DNA of 64,000 nt, from positions 461,308 to 525,307 of the forward strand of contig NZ_LMDH01000001.1 of the NCBI RefSeq assembly GCF_001425755.1. The letters run 5' to 3'. This DNA comes from Aeromicrobium sp. Root344 (GTDB lineage Bacteria > Actinomycetota > Actinomycetes > Propionibacteriales > Nocardioidaceae). Both the position numbers and the translations under genes were made by a program. Each line of letters opens with the position of its first letter. The first letter of the stretch is position 1. The notes beneath the pieces are model-generated. The model was not told the origin of the DNA and ran no database searches. It saw nothing but the letters and a program-made list of their open reading frames with translations. Below, in pieces: positions 1 to 7,679 of the stretch.

Positions 1-1302
1 GTGAGGGACGGAGCGGCGGCAGCCGATGAGGCCGAAGTCCAGGTAGCCGGCCCGGCTCGTCAGCGTGATGTTGAGGGCGAGTCCGTCGGTGACGATCGAC
101 ACCGGATACATCCCGTCGAGGCGTGAGCCGTTGAAGTACATCTCATTCTTGGGCCCAGGCACGTTCGACACGACGACGTTGAACGGCGGGTTCGTGTACT
201 TCACGAAGCCGGGAATCGGCGTCAACGCCAGCGGCAGCATCTGAAGCGCCGAGAACGCCAGGATCTGGGTCGGGGTGAGGTCGCTGAGGATCTTCTTGGC
301 CTGCCGCGACGAGTACGAGATCTCCTCGAGGCGGGTCGCCCCCTGGTCGCGGTCGGTCGCGAGGTTGACGATGATCGCACCCGTCGCGTTGCCGGTGCCG
401 GTGTCCTTGCCCGCCGACTCGGCCCGCAGCGACAGCGACACCGGCACCATCGCCGTCATCGGCTCGTCGGGCAGGGCGTGCTGCTCGAGCAGGTAGTCCC
501 GCAGCGCGCCCGACACCATCGCGAGGACCACGTCGTTGAGCGTCGTCGCCGAGGACTTGGCGACCCGCTGGATGCGCTCGATCTCCCACGACTGGGCGGC
601 GAACCGTCGAGCGCCACCGATCGAGCCGTTGAGGATCGTCTTGGGGGCGCGAGGGAGCGTGACGTCGCCCTCGCGGATGATCTGGTTGGCGATCTTGAGC
701 CCGGCCGGCACGAGCCCGGCGATGTCACCCGCAGCACCCGCCCCGGTACGTACGAGGGCCAATGGGTCGAACCCGCGCTTGTCGGACGACGGCTTGCGCG
801 CGGGCAGCGCCCAGGGCGGCAGGCAGTCCTGGGCGTCGGGGTCCTCGCTCAGCGAGCGCTGCATGAGCCGCAACGCCGAGACGCCGTCGACCATGGCGTG
901 GTGCACCTTGGTGTAGACCGCGATCCGGCCGTCCTGCAGGCCCTCGACGACGTGCACCTCCCAGAGGGGCCGACGCCGGTCGAGCAGCGAGCCGTGCCAC
1001 CGGGACGTCAGCTGCAGGAGCTCACGGATGCGGCCTGGGCTCGGCACGGCCGAGTGGCGTACGTGGTGGTCGTAGTCGATCGTCTCGTCGCTCTTCCACC
1101 GCGTGCCGACAGGCTCGCCCGGACGCTTGCGGAACAACGGCGAGATGTTGTCGGTCTGCCGGAACGCCTCGAGCATCTCGCGCACGAACTCGGGGCCCGC
1201 TCCGTCAGGCGGCACGAACAGCTGGAGGCCGCCGACGTGCATCGGATGGTCCCGGTTCTCCGCCAGCAGGAACATCGAGTCCGTGGGTGGCATGAACGAC
1301 AT
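1..1302 (-). CDS. Wax ester synthase/diacylglycerol acyltransferase (WS/DGAT), C-terminus cut by window edge
   Basis: An acyl-CoA-dependent acyltransferase that makes wax esters and triacylglycerol at the membrane or lipid-body surface. The reading frame opens at ATG 1302 with MSFMPPTDSMFLLAEN, a typical family N-terminus, behind the ribosome-binding site GTGAGGA. It runs 434 codons to base 1 without a stop, against a usual length of about 450-480 residues, so only the extreme C-terminus is missing. The catalytic HHxxxDG motif is present as HHAMVDG near residue 136. The last visible part (GYLDFGLIGCRRSVP) fits the conserved C-terminal domain. The gene is divergent from an esterase, which suggests linked storage-lipid synthesis and turnover. 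That coupling is inferred. Confidence 0.9.
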   Translation of the reverse strand, partial: MSFMPPTDSMFLLAENRDHPMHVGGLQLFVPPDGAGPEFVREMLEAFRQTDNISPLFRKRPGEPVGTRWKSDETIDYDHHVRHSAVPSPGRIRELLQLTSRWHGSLLDRRRPLWEVHVVEGLQDGRIAVYTKVHHAMVDGVSALRLMQRSLSEDPDAQDCLPPWALPARKPSSDKRGFDPLALVRTGAGAAGDIAGLVPAGLKIANQIIREGDVTLPRAPKTILNGSIGGARRFAAQSWEIERIQRVAKSSATTLNDVVLAMVSGALRDYLLEQHALPDEPMTAMVPVSLSLRAESAGKDTGTGNATGAIIVNLATDRDQGATRLEEISYSSRQAKKILSDLTPTQILAFSALQMLPLALTPIPGFVKYTNPPFNVVVSNVPGPKNEMYFNGSRLDGMYPVSIVTDGLALNITLTSRAGYLDFGLIGCRRSVPH

Positions 1303-1326
1303 CGGCAATCCTCACGAAAAGTTGGA

Positions 1327-1341
1327 CGTACTGGCAGTACG
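1327..1341. promoter_or_regulatory. Inverted repeat, possible operator between acyltransferase and esterase
   Basis: CGTACT-GGC-AGTACG is a perfect 6-base inverted repeat 25 bases before the acyltransferase start, in the region it shares with the divergent esterase. Size and position suit a dimeric repressor of TetR or a similar family. No such regulator is adjacent, so the binding protein is unknown. Confidence 0.35.
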
Positions 1342-1448
1342 CTAACGATCGCATGTGGCGCAAGTCACTTTGTGTGAAGTATTCGTTAACGACTGTTCAC
1401 CATGGCGGTGGGTAAACCACAGTTGCATGACAGTCTGAAGGGATTCCG

Positions 1449-2504
1449 ATGGCTCCGCATCTGTCGCTGGCCGCTCAACCGCAGTTCTTCCGCGGAGCGA
1501 GCGTCCAGTCCCGCGTTCTCGGCTTCGGGCTGCGCCACACCGTACGCCCTCTGCTCGGCGCGTGGGCCCGCCTGCCGTTCGACGTCTTCCCGCCCAACGT
1601 GGTCGAGCAGATCGCCCGGATCCTGCCGGTGCACGAGGGCACGATGTGGCGGTCCGTCGACCTCGCCGACTGCGGCAGCGAGTGGCTGCAGGCCAAGGGC
1701 GTCTCGGACATCCACGGCGGCAACCGCGGCGCGATCCTCTACTTCCACGGTGGGGCGTTCCTCACCTGCGGGCTCAACACACACCGCCGCCTCGTGTCCC
1801 GCATCTCGTACGCCGCCAAGCAGCCCGTGCTCAACGTCGGCTACCGCCAGATGCCCTACGAGCCGATCACCGAGTCGGTCGCCGACGGCGTCGACGGCTT
1901 CCGCTGGCTGCTCGAGCAGGGCTATGCCCCTGAAGAGATCACCATCGCGGGCGACTCCGCCGGCGGCTACCTCGCCTTCAGCGTCGCCAGAGCGGTCATG
2001 GACAAGGGCTGGGGCCAGCCGGCCGGCGTCGTCGCGATCTCGCCGCTGCTCGACTTCGACCCCGCGGGCAAGCAGGGCCACCGCAACGCCAACCGCTGCG
2101 AGACGTTCCCGATGAGGGCTGTTGCCAAGCTCACCGACGTCTCGCTGCGCATGGACACCCGCCGTGGCATCTCGGGCCGTCGCGTCGACCCGGTCAACAT
2201 GCCGCTCGCCGACATGCCCCCCGCCCTGATCCACATCGGCTCCAACGAGGTGCTGATGGCCGACGCCGAGCTGATGGCCAACCGGCTCGTCTCGGCCGGC
2301 GTGCCGTGCGACCTGCAGGTGTGGGACCGCCAGGTCCACGTGTTCCAGGCCGCCGCCTCGTGGGTGCCCGAAGCACGGACGGCGATCGACGAGATCGGTA
2401 CGTTCGTCCGCGGCCTGGCCGAGCGCGAGGCCACCGGCACCGCACCGGTCGCTGCACCGGCGGAGGCAGCGACCTCGCGCCGCAGCCGGGCAGCCGTACG
2501 CTGA
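1449..2504 (+). CDS. Alpha/beta hydrolase (hormone-sensitive-lipase-type esterase)
   Basis: A 351-residue carboxylesterase or lipase of the bacterial HSL family. The oxyanion-hole motif HGGAF is at residues 100-104 and the nucleophile elbow GDSAGG has Ser170. The acid and base residues are probably the Asp in SNEVLMADAE and the His in DRQVHVFQ near the C-terminus. No signal peptide is evident, so it is probably cytosolic or membrane-associated. The start follows GAAGGG at good spacing. It diverges from the acyltransferase across about 145 bases, and with it could form a lipid storage and mobilisation pair. The Ala/Glu/Arg-rich tail after residue 325 is probably disordered. The substrate cannot be read from sequence. 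Confidence 0.88.
   Translation: MAPHLSLAAQPQFFRGASVQSRVLGFGLRHTVRPLLGAWARLPFDVFPPNVVEQIARILPVHEGTMWRSVDLADCGSEWLQAKGVSDIHGGNRGAILYFHGGAFLTCGLNTHRRLVSRISYAAKQPVLNVGYRQMPYEPITESVADGVDGFRWLLEQGYAPEEITIAGDSAGGYLAFSVARAVMDKGWGQPAGVVAISPLLDFDPAGKQGHRNANRCETFPMRAVAKLTDVSLRMDTRRGISGRRVDPVNMPLADMPPALIHIGSNEVLMADAELMANRLVSAGVPCDLQVWDRQVHVFQAAASWVPEARTAIDEIGTFVRGLAEREATGTAPVAAPAEAATSRRSRAAVR
2497..2502 (+). promoter_or_regulatory. -10 box TACGCT, leaderless-type, for GTG 2510
   Basis: TACGCT lies 7 bases before the GTG at 2510 and inside the last codons of the esterase. No Shine-Dalgarno sequence intervenes. Translational coupling to the esterase is the alternative. Confidence 0.45.
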
Positions 2505-2509
2505 ACCGT

Positions 2510-2947
2510 GTGAACCGCACCGACCTCGTCGCCGAGCTCGCCAAGAAGTCCGGACTCGTCTGGATCTCGTACGCCGGGCACACCCGCGCGGTGTGGCACG
2601 AGTGGATCGACGGCGCCGTGTGCGTCGTCGCCGGTGGCACGGAGCAGCCGCTGCCCGACATCGAGCGGCACGACACCGTGATCCTGAGCCTGCGGAGCAA
2701 GTCGACGCGAGCCCTGGTCGCCGAGGTCAAGGCCAGGGTCGAGGTCGTGACACCGGACTCCGAGCACTGGGACGCCGTGACCCTGGCTCTCAAGGCCGGT
2801 CGCCTCAACCTCGCCGACGGCGACCACGCGATCGAGCGATGGGCCACCGAGTCCGTCGTGGTGCGCCTCGTGCCGACCGACGAGATCTCGCTGCCGGACC
2901 AGATCACCACCTCGATCCGGCACACGTCACCGCATCTCACGCGTTGA
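2510..2947 (+). CDS. Conserved actinobacterial protein of unknown function (145 aa)
   Basis: A small soluble protein whose family I do not recognise with confidence. It starts at GTG 2510, five bases after the esterase stop. A longer frame opens upstream inside the esterase, but protein-like sequence begins with NRTDLVAELAKKSGLVW. It is a mixed alpha/beta sequence with repeated beta-rich segments (VWISYAGHTRAVWHEW, DGAVCVVAGG) and an acidic, tryptophan-containing middle. There are no membrane segments or cysteine pairs. The flavin-binding-like beta-barrel look (PPOX superfamily) is only an impression. Its place just before a large molybdopterin oxidoreductase may mean joint expression. Confidence 0.7.
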   Translation: MNRTDLVAELAKKSGLVWISYAGHTRAVWHEWIDGAVCVVAGGTEQPLPDIERHDTVILSLRSKSTRALVAEVKARVEVVTPDSEHWDAVTLALKAGRLNLADGDHAIERWATESVVVRLVPTDEISLPDQITTSIRHTSPHLTR

Positions 2948-2995
2948 GGTCGCGCATCCGGGTAGCGGGAAGCTGAGAGCCGAGGAGAGCCTGAC

Positions 2996-5356
2996 ATGCC
3001 TGACGACACGATCAACGAGGACGAGCTCGAGATCCACGACCCCAAGCGGACCGCGGCGGGGGTCACCGGCGTACGCGTGTCGTTGCAACGGTCGCTGTCG
3101 CACATGGGCCTCAAGAACACCGCCAAGACCCTGCTCAAGCTCAACCAGGCCGACGGTTTCGACTGCATGAGCTGCGCGTGGCCGGACCCCGACCCGGAGA
3201 ACCGGCACACCGCCGAGTTCTGCGAGAACGGCGCCAAGGCCGTCGCCGAGGAGGCGACCAAGGACCGTGCCGATCCGGCGTTCTTCGCGCGGCACAGCAT
3301 CGCCGACCTGTCGGCCCGCGACGAGTACTGGCTGGGTCAGCAGGGCCGCATCTCGCACCCCATGGTGAAGCGGCCCGGTGGGACGCACTACGAGGAGATC
3401 GGCTGGGAGGAGGCGCTGCGGCTGATAGGGAACCACCTCAACGCGCTGGGCTCACCCGACGAGGCGATCTTCTACACCTCGGGCCGGGCGTCCAACGAGG
3501 CCGCGTTCCTCTACCAGCTGTTCGTGCGCGCCTACGGCACCAACAACATGCCCGACTGCTCCAACATGTGCCACGAGTCCAGCGGCACCGCCCTGACCGA
3601 GTCGATCGGGATCGGCAAGGGCAGCGTCAGCCTGCGCGACATCTACGACGCCGAGTGCATCGTGATCGCCGGCCAGAATCCCGGCACCAACCACCCGCGC
3701 ATGCTGTCCGCGCTCGAGATCGCCAAGCGCCGCGGCGCCAAGATCATCGCGATCAACCCGTTGCGGGAGGCCGGACTGGTCAACTTCCGCAACCCGCAGA
3801 AGCCTCGCGGCGTCGTGGGCAAGGGCACCGACATCGCCGACCTGCACCTGCCGATCAAGATCAACGGCGACCTCGCGCTGTTCCAGGCGCTCGGCTCGTT
3901 GCTGCTGGAGTGGGACGCCGTCGACCACGAGTTCGTCGAGCGGCACACGCATGGCTTCGAGGCGTGGGCTGAGCACGTACGCGCCGTCGACTGGGACGTC
4001 GTGGAGTCCGCGACCGGCCTCACCCGCGCCCAGATCACCGAGGCCGCGGAGCTGATCCGCGGCTCGGACGCCACGATCTACTGCTGGGCCATGGGCCTCA
4101 CCCAGCACCGCAACGCCGTCGCGACGATCCGCGAGGTCGCCAACCTCGCGCTGGCCCGTGGCGACATCGGCAAGCGGGGCGCGGGACTGTGTCCCGTACG
4201 CGGCCACTCCAACGTCCAGGGTGATCGCACGATGGGGATCTGGGAGCGCGTGCCCGAGCACTTCCTCGACGCGTTGCAGTCCGAGTTCGGCTTCGACCCG
4301 CCCCGCAAGCACGGGCTCGACACGGTCGACGCGATTCGCGCGCTCCGCGACGGCAAGGCGTCGTTCTTCATGGGACTCGGTGGCAACTTCGTCCAGGCCG
4401 CCCCCGACACCGAGGTCACCGCCAAGGCTCTGGGCAGCGCCGCCATGACGGTGCAGGTGTCGACCAAGCTCAACCGCTCGCACGTCGAGTGCGGCGACAC
4501 CGCCCTGATCCTGCCGACGATGGGCCGCACCGAGAAGCTCGTGACCCCGGCCGGCGAGCAGTACGTCACGGTCGAGGACTCGATGTCGGCCGTCCACGCC
4601 TCGCGCGGTGTCCTGCCGCCGATCAGCCCGCACGTACGCTCCGAGGTCGCGATCATCGCCGGACTGGCGGAGGCCACCGTCGGCCGCCGGCACGGCATCG
4701 ACTGGTCGGCGATGGCGATCGACCACGACATCATCCGGCACCACATCTCGCGCGTCGTGCCGGGCTGCGAGGCATACACGCACAACGTCGACCGGCCCGG
4801 CGGCTTCGTGCTTCCGCATCCCCCGCGCGACTCTCGAACGTTCGAGACCTCGAGCGGCAAGGCCGAGTTCGTGCCCTCGCCGATCGAGCTGCTGCACGTG
4901 CCCGACGGGCATCTCGTGCTGCAGACGCTCCGCAGCCACGACCAGTTCAACACCACGATCTACGGCCTGAGCGACCGCTACCGCGGCATCGAGGACGGCC
5001 GCCGGGTCGTGTTCGTCCATCCCGACGACATCGCGGCGCAGGGCTTCGCACCCGGTGACCTGGTCGACCTCGTCTCGCACTGGGACGGCGACGACGTCAC
5101 GCGCGTCGCCAAACGGTTCCGCATCGTCCCCTACGACACCCCTCGCGGTTCCGCCGCGGCCTACTACCCCGAGACCAACCCGCTCGTGCCGCTCGACTCG
5201 ACGGCGACCGGCAGCAACCAGCCGACCTCCAAGTCCGTCATGGTCCGCCTCGAGCCGCACCCCACCCAGGACGAGGCCAACGTGGGTGCCGCGCAGGACG
5301 ACGTGGGCGCCGACGACTCGCACAAGACCGATCGCCAGCCCCGGCACCTCTCGTGA
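2996..5356 (+). CDS. YdeP-like formate-dehydrogenase-family molybdopterin oxidoreductase
   Basis: A 786-residue cytoplasmic oxidoreductase of the FdhF/YdeP branch (TIGR01701-like), expected to bind bis-MGD molybdenum cofactor. Cys57, Cys60 (FDCMSC) and Cys76 near the N-terminus could hold an iron-sulfur cluster. The central part has the branch signatures NMCHESSG, with a candidate molybdenum-ligating Cys, and IGIGKGSV. The C-terminal molydop-binding domain ends near TGSNQPTSKSVMVRLE. The start has a good GAGGAG site. Length matches the family (about 760-790). True formate dehydrogenases carry selenocysteine or cysteine plus a full ferredoxin-type site; YdeP-type members are poorly characterised, and E. 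coli YdeP is linked to acid resistance. No fdhD or molybdenum-cofactor gene is in view. The substrate is unknown. Confidence 0.88.
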   Translation: MPDDTINEDELEIHDPKRTAAGVTGVRVSLQRSLSHMGLKNTAKTLLKLNQADGFDCMSCAWPDPDPENRHTAEFCENGAKAVAEEATKDRADPAFFARHSIADLSARDEYWLGQQGRISHPMVKRPGGTHYEEIGWEEALRLIGNHLNALGSPDEAIFYTSGRASNEAAFLYQLFVRAYGTNNMPDCSNMCHESSGTALTESIGIGKGSVSLRDIYDAECIVIAGQNPGTNHPRMLSALEIAKRRGAKIIAINPLREAGLVNFRNPQKPRGVVGKGTDIADLHLPIKINGDLALFQALGSLLLEWDAVDHEFVERHTHGFEAWAEHVRAVDWDVVESATGLTRAQITEAAELIRGSDATIYCWAMGLTQHRNAVATIREVANLALARGDIGKRGAGLCPVRGHSNVQGDRTMGIWERVPEHFLDALQSEFGFDPPRKHGLDTVDAIRALRDGKASFFMGLGGNFVQAAPDTEVTAKALGSAAMTVQVSTKLNRSHVECGDTALILPTMGRTEKLVTPAGEQYVTVEDSMSAVHASRGVLPPISPHVRSEVAIIAGLAEATVGRRHGIDWSAMAIDHDIIRHHISRVVPGCEAYTHNVDRPGGFVLPHPPRDSRTFETSSGKAEFVPSPIELLHVPDGHLVLQTLRSHDQFNTTIYGLSDRYRGIEDGRRVVFVHPDDIAAQGFAPGDLVDLVSHWDGDDVTRVAKRFRIVPYDTPRGSAAAYYPETNPLVPLDSTATGSNQPTSKSVMVRLEPHPTQDEANVGAAQDDVGADDSHKTDRQPRHLS

Positions 5357-5790
5357 CCGATCCCTACGACCTGCAGCGGTTCGTCGACGCGCAGGACGGC
5401 GGTACGTACGACCGGGCGCTCGCCGAGCTGCGGGCCGGCCGCAAGACGAGCCACTGGATGTGGTTCGTCTTCCCGCAGGTCGCCGGGCTGGGCCGCAGCG
5501 AGATGGCGCTCCGCTATGCCATCGCGACGCTTGACGAGGCCGGGGCGTACGCGACGCACGAGGTGCTATGGCCCCGCTACGCAGCGTGCTGCGAGGCGCT
5601 TGCCGGACTCGGCGATGTCGCGATGCCGGACGTGCTCGGGCCGGTCGACGCGCAGAAGCTGCACTCCTCCCTGACGCTGTTCGCCCAAGTCGCTGCCCAC
5701 CCCACGATCGCCCTGCTGATCGAGCGCCACTTCGGCGGCGAGCCGGACGCCGCGACGATCAGCCTGCTCCGACCAGTTCCGCCGCGCTGA
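5353..5790 (+). CDS. DUF1810 family protein
   Basis: A 145-residue cytosolic protein of the DUF1810 (calpastatin-like) family, function unknown. The diagnostic sequence DPYDLQRFVDAQ at the N-terminus is followed by RKTSHWMWFVFPQVAGLG, the strongest family signature, and ends with HFGGEPDAATISLL. The GTG start overlaps the stop of the preceding oxidoreductase by four bases (GTGA), so the two are translationally coupled. That linkage to a molybdenum enzyme is worth noting but explains nothing by itself. Length is normal for the family. Confidence 0.9.
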   Translation: MTDPYDLQRFVDAQDGGTYDRALAELRAGRKTSHWMWFVFPQVAGLGRSEMALRYAIATLDEAGAYATHEVLWPRYAACCEALAGLGDVAMPDVLGPVDAQKLHSSLTLFAQVAAHPTIALLIERHFGGEPDAATISLLRPVPPR

Positions 5791-5819
5791 GGTCCCACCT
5801 TCGGGGCAGGGCTCGACGG

Positions 5820-5825
5820 TAGAGT
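5820..5825 (+). promoter_or_regulatory. -10 box TAGAGT, leaderless-type, for GTG 5832
   Basis: TAGAGT ends 6 bases before GTG 5832 and there is no purine-rich ribosome-binding site, so the mRNA could begin at or next to the start codon. Confidence 0.5.
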
Positions 5826-5831
5826 TCGAGC

Positions 5832-7094
5832 GTGAGCGCAACGCCCGGACGCATCTTCCTGTCCCGCATCGTGGGCCAGGCGGTCTTCGACCCCGCGGGC
5901 GACCAGGTGGGCAAGCTCCGCGACGTCGTCGTCGCCGTGCGCTCCGCGCGTCAGCGTCCCCGCGTGCTCGGGCTCGTCGTGGAGGTGCTGGGGCGGCGCC
6001 GGGTGTTCCTGCCGATCACCCGCGTCACGTCGCTCGACTCCGGTCAGATCATCACGACGGGCGTGCTCAACGTCCGCAAGTTCGTGCAGCGCCGCACCGA
6101 GACGCTCGCGATCCACGAGCTGCTCGACCGCACCGTGACGCTGCCCGACGGCTCGACCGGCACGGTCTACGACCTCGCGATGGAGCAGGACCCACGGCGC
6201 GACTGGTACGTCAGCGACGTCGCCGTGCAGGGTGGCGGCAAGCGGTTCGGGCGTCGCGGCCCGCACCAGGTGCTCGAGTGGGACCAGGTCAACGGCCTGA
6301 CCACCGAGGAGACCGGCCAGGGCGCGACCCACCTGCTCGCCACGATGGACGAGATGCGCGCGGCCGACCTCGCCAACGCGTTGCGCGACCTCGCCCCCAA
6401 GCGCCGCATGGAGGTCGTCACCGAGCTCGACGACGAGCGCCTCGCCGACGTCCTCGAGGAGCTGCCCGAGAAGGACCAGGTCGAGATCCTCGGCGTGCTC
6501 GACCCCGAGCGGGCCTCCGACGTGCTCACCGAGATGGATCCCGACGACGCCGCCGACCTGCTCGGCGAGCTGCCCACCGCCGTCGCCGAGGCGCTGCTCG
6601 CGTTGATGGAGCCTGACGACGCCGAGGACGTACGCCGCCTGCTGACCTACGAGGAGCGCACCGCCGGCGGCATGATGACGACCGAGCCCGTCGTGCTGCC
6701 GCCTGACGCGACGATCGCCGAGGCGCTGGCACGCATCCGCAACCCCGACCTCATCCCGGCGCTCGCGTCGATGGTCTACGTGTGCCGGCCACCGCTCGAG
6801 ACGCCGACCGGGAAGTTCCTCGGCATCGTCCACTTCCAGGCACTGCTGCGCGAGCCGCCCTCGACGCTGGTCAGCGCGATCGTCGACAACGACATCGACT
6901 GGCCGCGCCCCGAGGCGTCGCTCGAGCACGTCGCCAACCTGCTCGCCGCCTACAACATGGTCGCGCTGCCCGTCGTCGATGAGAACTCCCACCTGCTCGG
7001 GGCGGTGACCATCGACGACGTGCTCGACCACCTGCTGCCCGAAGGCTGGCGTGAGCAGGACGACACAGAGTCGGAGGTGGTCACGCATGGCTGA
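5832..7094 (+). CDS. PRC-barrel, MgtE N-domain and CBS-domain protein without a membrane channel
   Basis: A 420-residue soluble protein built from the cytosolic half of an MgtE magnesium channel. Residues 1-160 carry one or two PRC-barrel-like beta domains. Residues about 170-275 form the superhelical MgtE N domain with its acidic repeats (ELPEKDQVEILGVLDPERAS, MDPDDAADLLGELP). Residues about 278-410 are a CBS pair beginning ERTAGGMMTTEPVVL. The five-helix membrane domain of MgtE is absent, so it cannot be a transporter on its own; a magnesium- or nucleotide-sensing regulatory role is inferred. The next gene, a DUF1003 membrane protein, overlaps it by eight bases, suggesting a joint sensor-membrane unit. 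Confidence 0.88.
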   Translation: MSATPGRIFLSRIVGQAVFDPAGDQVGKLRDVVVAVRSARQRPRVLGLVVEVLGRRRVFLPITRVTSLDSGQIITTGVLNVRKFVQRRTETLAIHELLDRTVTLPDGSTGTVYDLAMEQDPRRDWYVSDVAVQGGGKRFGRRGPHQVLEWDQVNGLTTEETGQGATHLLATMDEMRAADLANALRDLAPKRRMEVVTELDDERLADVLEELPEKDQVEILGVLDPERASDVLTEMDPDDAADLLGELPTAVAEALLALMEPDDAEDVRRLLTYEERTAGGMMTTEPVVLPPDATIAEALARIRNPDLIPALASMVYVCRPPLETPTGKFLGIVHFQALLREPPSTLVSAIVDNDIDWPRPEASLEHVANLLAAYNMVALPVVDENSHLLGAVTIDDVLDHLLPEGWREQDDTESEVVTHG

Positions 7095-7587
7095 CCGCGC
7101 CCGCCTCGACCAACCGCGTTCCGTACGCCGCTCGTTCCGCGGCCGTCGGGATCCCGACCCGGAGCGCTTCGGCCGGTTCGCCGAGTCGACCGCCCGGTTC
7201 CTCGGCACGGCGACCTTCATCGCGTGGATGACGGTGTTCGTCGTGGTCTGGATCGGCTGGAACATGCCGTACGGGCCCGACCGGCACCGCTGGGACGACT
7301 ACCCGTTCATCTTCCTCACGCTGATCCTGTCGCTGCAGGCGTCCTATGCCGCGCCATTGATCCTGCTCGCGCAGAACCGCCAGGAGGCACGCGACCGGGT
7401 CACGCAGGAGCAGGACCGCGACGCGACGGCTCAGGCCAACGCCGACATGGAGTTCCTCGCCCGCGAGGTCGCGAGCCTGCGCCTCGGTCTCGGCGAGGTG
7501 GCCACCCGCGACTTCATCCGCGGCGAGCTGCGCGGCCTGATGGCCGACCTCGACGAGCGCGACGCCGAGGACGACCCCAAGGACTGA
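7087..7587 (+). CDS. DUF1003 family membrane protein
   Basis: A 166-residue inner-membrane protein of the DUF1003 family. Two hydrophobic helices (GTATFIAWMTVFVVVWIGW, then the stretch from FIFLTLILSLQ to LILLAQ) are joined by a short loop with the family's NMPYGP. A cytosolic acidic tail with heptad-like repeats (EARDRVTQEQDRDATAQAN) follows. Start ATG 7087 gives MADRARLDQPRSVRRS; it overlaps the MgtE-like gene by eight bases. The pairing of a soluble MgtE-N/CBS protein with a DUF1003 protein recurs in actinobacteria to my knowledge and hints at divalent-cation homeostasis, but no activity is established. Confidence 0.87.
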   Translation: MADRARLDQPRSVRRSFRGRRDPDPERFGRFAESTARFLGTATFIAWMTVFVVVWIGWNMPYGPDRHRWDDYPFIFLTLILSLQASYAAPLILLAQNRQEARDRVTQEQDRDATAQANADMEFLAREVASLRLGLGEVATRDFIRGELRGLMADLDERDAEDDPKD

Positions 7588-7599
7588 CGTCCCCATCGC

Positions 7600-7662
7600 C
7601 GCGATGTGTGGACCTGTGTACGTCTCAGCCCGCCGATAGCGCCTGGAACTTCACACATCGCG
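7600..7662. repeat. Dispersed palindromic intergenic repeat, copy 1
   Basis: CGCGATGTGTG (7600-7610) and CACACATCGCG (7652-7662) form a perfect 11-base inverted repeat around a 41-base centre. The right arm with its flank (GCGCCTGGAACTTCACACAT) resembles that of the element at 21342-21407. It sits between the converging stops of the DUF1003 and ABC-F genes, so it may act as a two-way terminator or be a small non-autonomous repeat. Confidence 0.65.
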
Positions 7663-7679
7663 AGGGCCGGTGCCCGGGT

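Noticed and set aside
3452-5347. Long open frame (631 codons) on the minus strand opposite the YdeP-like gene
   Set aside because: It is a shadow of high-GC codon use; the translated product is low-complexity Val/Arg/Asp-rich and has no recognisable domain, whereas the plus strand codes a full family protein.
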